Shown here: positions 62,324 through 64,000 of the stretch, one piece after another
How the letters are laid out: the number at the start of each line of letters is the position of its first letter
How positions within the stretch are numbered: position 1 is the stretch's first letter
Program-made: the position numbers and the translations under genes
Assembly (NCBI GenBank): GCA_963651465.1
Contig: CAVJPS010000018.1
Coordinates: 11,861-75,860, forward strand
From: SUG2458 sp963651465
Lineage (GTDB): Bacteria; Bacillota_I; Bacilli_A; RFN20; CAG-826
Reading direction: 5' to 3'
Length of the DNA: 64,000 bases
Notes under the pieces: model-generated
Seen by the model: the letters and a program-made list of their open reading frames with translations, nothing else
Databases searched by the model: none
Told to the model about the DNA's origin: nothing

Positions 62324-63901
62324 ATGAAAAAAAACAAAATCATCTTAGCTTTAACGATTTTAACAGTCGGCCTTTGTACTTCTTGTAGTGGGGCTGACTT
62401 TTTGTCATCATTAATACCTTCAAGTTGTACTAAATCCTCAATTGATGAAAAAGGAGATACTCCAACTGATGCTGATGTTACGTTATCCAAATATTGGGAA
62501 AATGCTCGTTATGAGATTTTACCTTCCTTAGGTGAACAAAAAATGCTTGTAATTCCAGTTAGTTTTCAAGGTGATAATTTGACATATGAAACAAAAACAG
62601 GTTCTACAACTACAAGTAACACAGCTAAGTATGTTGATATTTCTAAAGAAAACATTTACAACACATTTTTTGGTAATAGTGACGATACAGGTTGGGAATC
62701 TGTGTCAAGTTATTATTATAAAAGTTCCTATGGTAAGTTGAATATTACTGGTGAAGTATCAGAACCATATGTTTGTGATATTAATATTGCTGCTCTTGCT
62801 GCTGGAACAGATGAAAAATTGATTAGCTATGATGAAGTAACTTGGTATGTATTACGTGAAGCAGTTGAATTTGTCAGAGAAGAATGTCCTGATATTAATT
62901 TAAGTGATTACGATATCGATGACGATGGATACATTGATTCGGTATTTCTTGTCTATAATGTAGTAGCTAATGCATTGCCTAAAACGATTGATAAAAAAGG
63001 ATTGTTGTGGGCTTTTACTTATTGGGATTATAATATTACTCCTTCATTAAGCAAACCAGTTGCAAGCGTATATGGTTGGGCAAGTCAATCTTTTATATTA
63101 AATGATGATTATGAAAAAGTTGATGCTCATGTCTATATTCATGAAACAGGTCATATTTTAGGACTTGATGATTATTATTCATATGATAGTAATGATTACG
63201 CTGCTATTGGTGGACTTGATATGATGGATAGTAACATTGGAGATCACGATGCGTATAGTAAAAGTTTATTAGAATGGTGTACACCTAATCACGTTACTGA
63301 AGAAAAAGAATATACATTACGTCCTTTTGAAAGTAGCGGAGATTGTTTAGTAATTAGACCATCTTGGAAAGGGTCATTATTAGATGAATATTTAATAATT
63401 GAATATTACACTCCAACAGGTTTAAATTCTGCTGATGCAAGCATAGCGTATAATAATAAATATAAAATGTATACTGAAGCTGGTATCAAAGTATTGCATG
63501 TTGATTCTAGGCTTGCTGAAATAAATCAAGACGGAAATGGAAATCAAACCGTGAAAGGTTATTCTACTAAATTAATTAATAGTTTTAACAACATAACAAA
63601 ACAATTCTTCTATACTGAATTTGCGTGTTCCAATACAACTTCTAAATCCCATTCTGGCAATAAATTAATTTCTATTGTAGATGGTGGAGTAGTTAGTGAG
63701 ACATTTAATCGCTTAAAAATTGGTGCTACTTCATATGCTAATGACTCATTTTTATTTCATTCATCCTCTAATAATAAATTTGGTATTAAAGGAGGGCGTT
63801 ATGAAAATTATAAATTCAATTGTGGAGTAACTATCGATTATGGCTTTAGTATTACCAATATGAATTCAGAAGGAGCTACTTTAAGTTTTACTAAAATTTA
63901 A
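62324..63901 (+). CDS. Secreted M6-like (immune inhibitor A type) zinc metalloprotease, probable lipoprotein
   Basis: This 525-residue protein has a signal peptide (MKKNKIILALTILTVGLC) followed by a cysteine suited to lipid attachment (CTSCSG; the lipobox is not canonical). The zinc site HETGHILGLDDYYS (residues 273-286) has the HExxHxxGxxD layout of M6 peptidases, and DYDIDDDGYIDSVFLVYN is the family's acidic, probably calcium-binding, segment. M6 proteases degrade host or environmental proteins and some cut other secreted factors. The start is the ATG at 62324 after AGAGGTGAT; an in-frame GTG at 62315 overlaps that site. It follows the sigma/anti-sigma pair and may belong to its regulon. 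Confidence 0.87.
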   Translation: MKKNKIILALTILTVGLCTSCSGADFLSSLIPSSCTKSSIDEKGDTPTDADVTLSKYWENARYEILPSLGEQKMLVIPVSFQGDNLTYETKTGSTTTSNTAKYVDISKENIYNTFFGNSDDTGWESVSSYYYKSSYGKLNITGEVSEPYVCDINIAALAAGTDEKLISYDEVTWYVLREAVEFVREECPDINLSDYDIDDDGYIDSVFLVYNVVANALPKTIDKKGLLWAFTYWDYNITPSLSKPVASVYGWASQSFILNDDYEKVDAHVYIHETGHILGLDDYYSYDSNDYAAIGGLDMMDSNIGDHDAYSKSLLEWCTPNHVTEEKEYTLRPFESSGDCLVIRPSWKGSLLDEYLIIEYYTPTGLNSADASIAYNNKYKMYTEAGIKVLHVDSRLAEINQDGNGNQTVKGYSTKLINSFNNITKQFFYTEFACSNTTSKSHSGNKLISIVDGGVVSETFNRLKIGATSYANDSFLFHSSSNNKFGIKGGRYENYKFNCGVTIDYGFSITNMNSEGATLSFTKI

Positions 63902-63910
63902 TTTTATTTC

Positions 63911-63941
63911 AAAAAGAAGATTTTCGGAATCTTCTTTTTTT
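63911..63941 (+). terminator. Terminator of the metalloprotease gene
   Basis: AAAAGAAGATT and AATCTTCTTTT pair around TTCGG, followed by a run of T. The last 59 bases of the window are AT-rich and hold nothing recognised. Confidence 0.92.
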
Positions 63942-64000
63942 AAATATTATTAATAGAAATTATATAATATATATTTTTAATATATTGATTGATATATACC

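Noticed and set aside
1..64000. TGA reassigned to tryptophan (genetic code 4)
   Set aside because: No conserved gene requires TGA as sense; every Trp is TGG and one gene ends in TGA, so only the rarity of TGA is reported.
1..64000. CRISPR arrays, IS elements, tRNA or rRNA genes
   Set aside because: No regularly spaced direct repeats, transposase frames, cloverleaf sequences or rRNA segments were seen on either strand.

Overview
The window is a low-GC, strongly AT-biased stretch from a bacterium of the Bacillota that looks close to the Mollicutes/Erysipelotrichia side of the Bacilli. The basis is gene order (gatCAB; the S10-spc-alpha ribosomal block; cysS-rlmB-sigH-rpmG-secE-nusG-rplKAJL-rpoBC, which follows the Bacillus order), Bacilli-type r-protein leaders, absence of rpmD between rpsE and rplO, Asn at the rifampicin-site position equivalent to E. 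coli His526 in RpoB, and an almost complete avoidance of TGA as a stop codon. TGA is still a stop here: no gene needs it as a sense codon. No rRNA, tRNA, IS element or CRISPR array was recognised.

Layout. 1-3.8 kb: 3' end of ligA and gatCAB. 3.9-11.2 kb, minus strand: a defence-type island with a GIY-YIG/DUF2075 helicase, a 1356-residue helicase/methyltransferase, a small subunit carrying the SAM-binding part of the methyltransferase, and an XRE regulator with a palindrome over its promoter. 11.4-12.0 kb: a second XRE gene killed by one amber codon. 12.1-18.2 kb, minus strand: a 1773-residue multidomain protein (four glycosyltransferase-like modules, a kinase-like module, a methyltransferase and a LOG-type domain) plus a short UDP-glucose-dehydrogenase-like protein, behind a strong promoter and a leader that ends in an intrinsic terminator. 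18.4-23.1 kb: a GT2 glycosyltransferase, a DUF1836 regulator and the queuosine genes tgt-queA-queH. 23.3-38.1 kb: the ribosomal superoperon from rpsJ to rplQ with secY, adk, map, infA and rpoA. 38.2-42.3 kb: a three-gene complex laid out like an NADH-dependent [FeFe] hydrogenase (HydABC/HndACD) whose H-cluster cysteines and flavin/NADH loop are replaced. 42.4-49.5 kb: cysS, mgtC-like, rlmB, sigH-like, rpmG, secE, nusG and a metal-efflux operon (ArsR, free-standing HMA protein, P1B ATPase). 49.6-60.4 kb: rplKAJL, an rsmC-like gene, rpoB and rpoC, with L1-type and L10 leaders. 60.5-63.9 kb: an ECF sigma factor, a putative anti-sigma factor and a secreted M6-type metalloprotease.

The two most unusual loci are the hydrogenase-shaped complex without an H-cluster (38190-42294), which is probably an electron-transfer complex put to a new use, and the giant glycosyltransferase fusion with its attenuator-like leader (12833-18331). 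Much of the rest is core information-processing machinery, and its regulation can be read from sequence: paired L1-binding hairpins, an L10 leader, an S10-operon leader and an rplL-rpoB attenuator.
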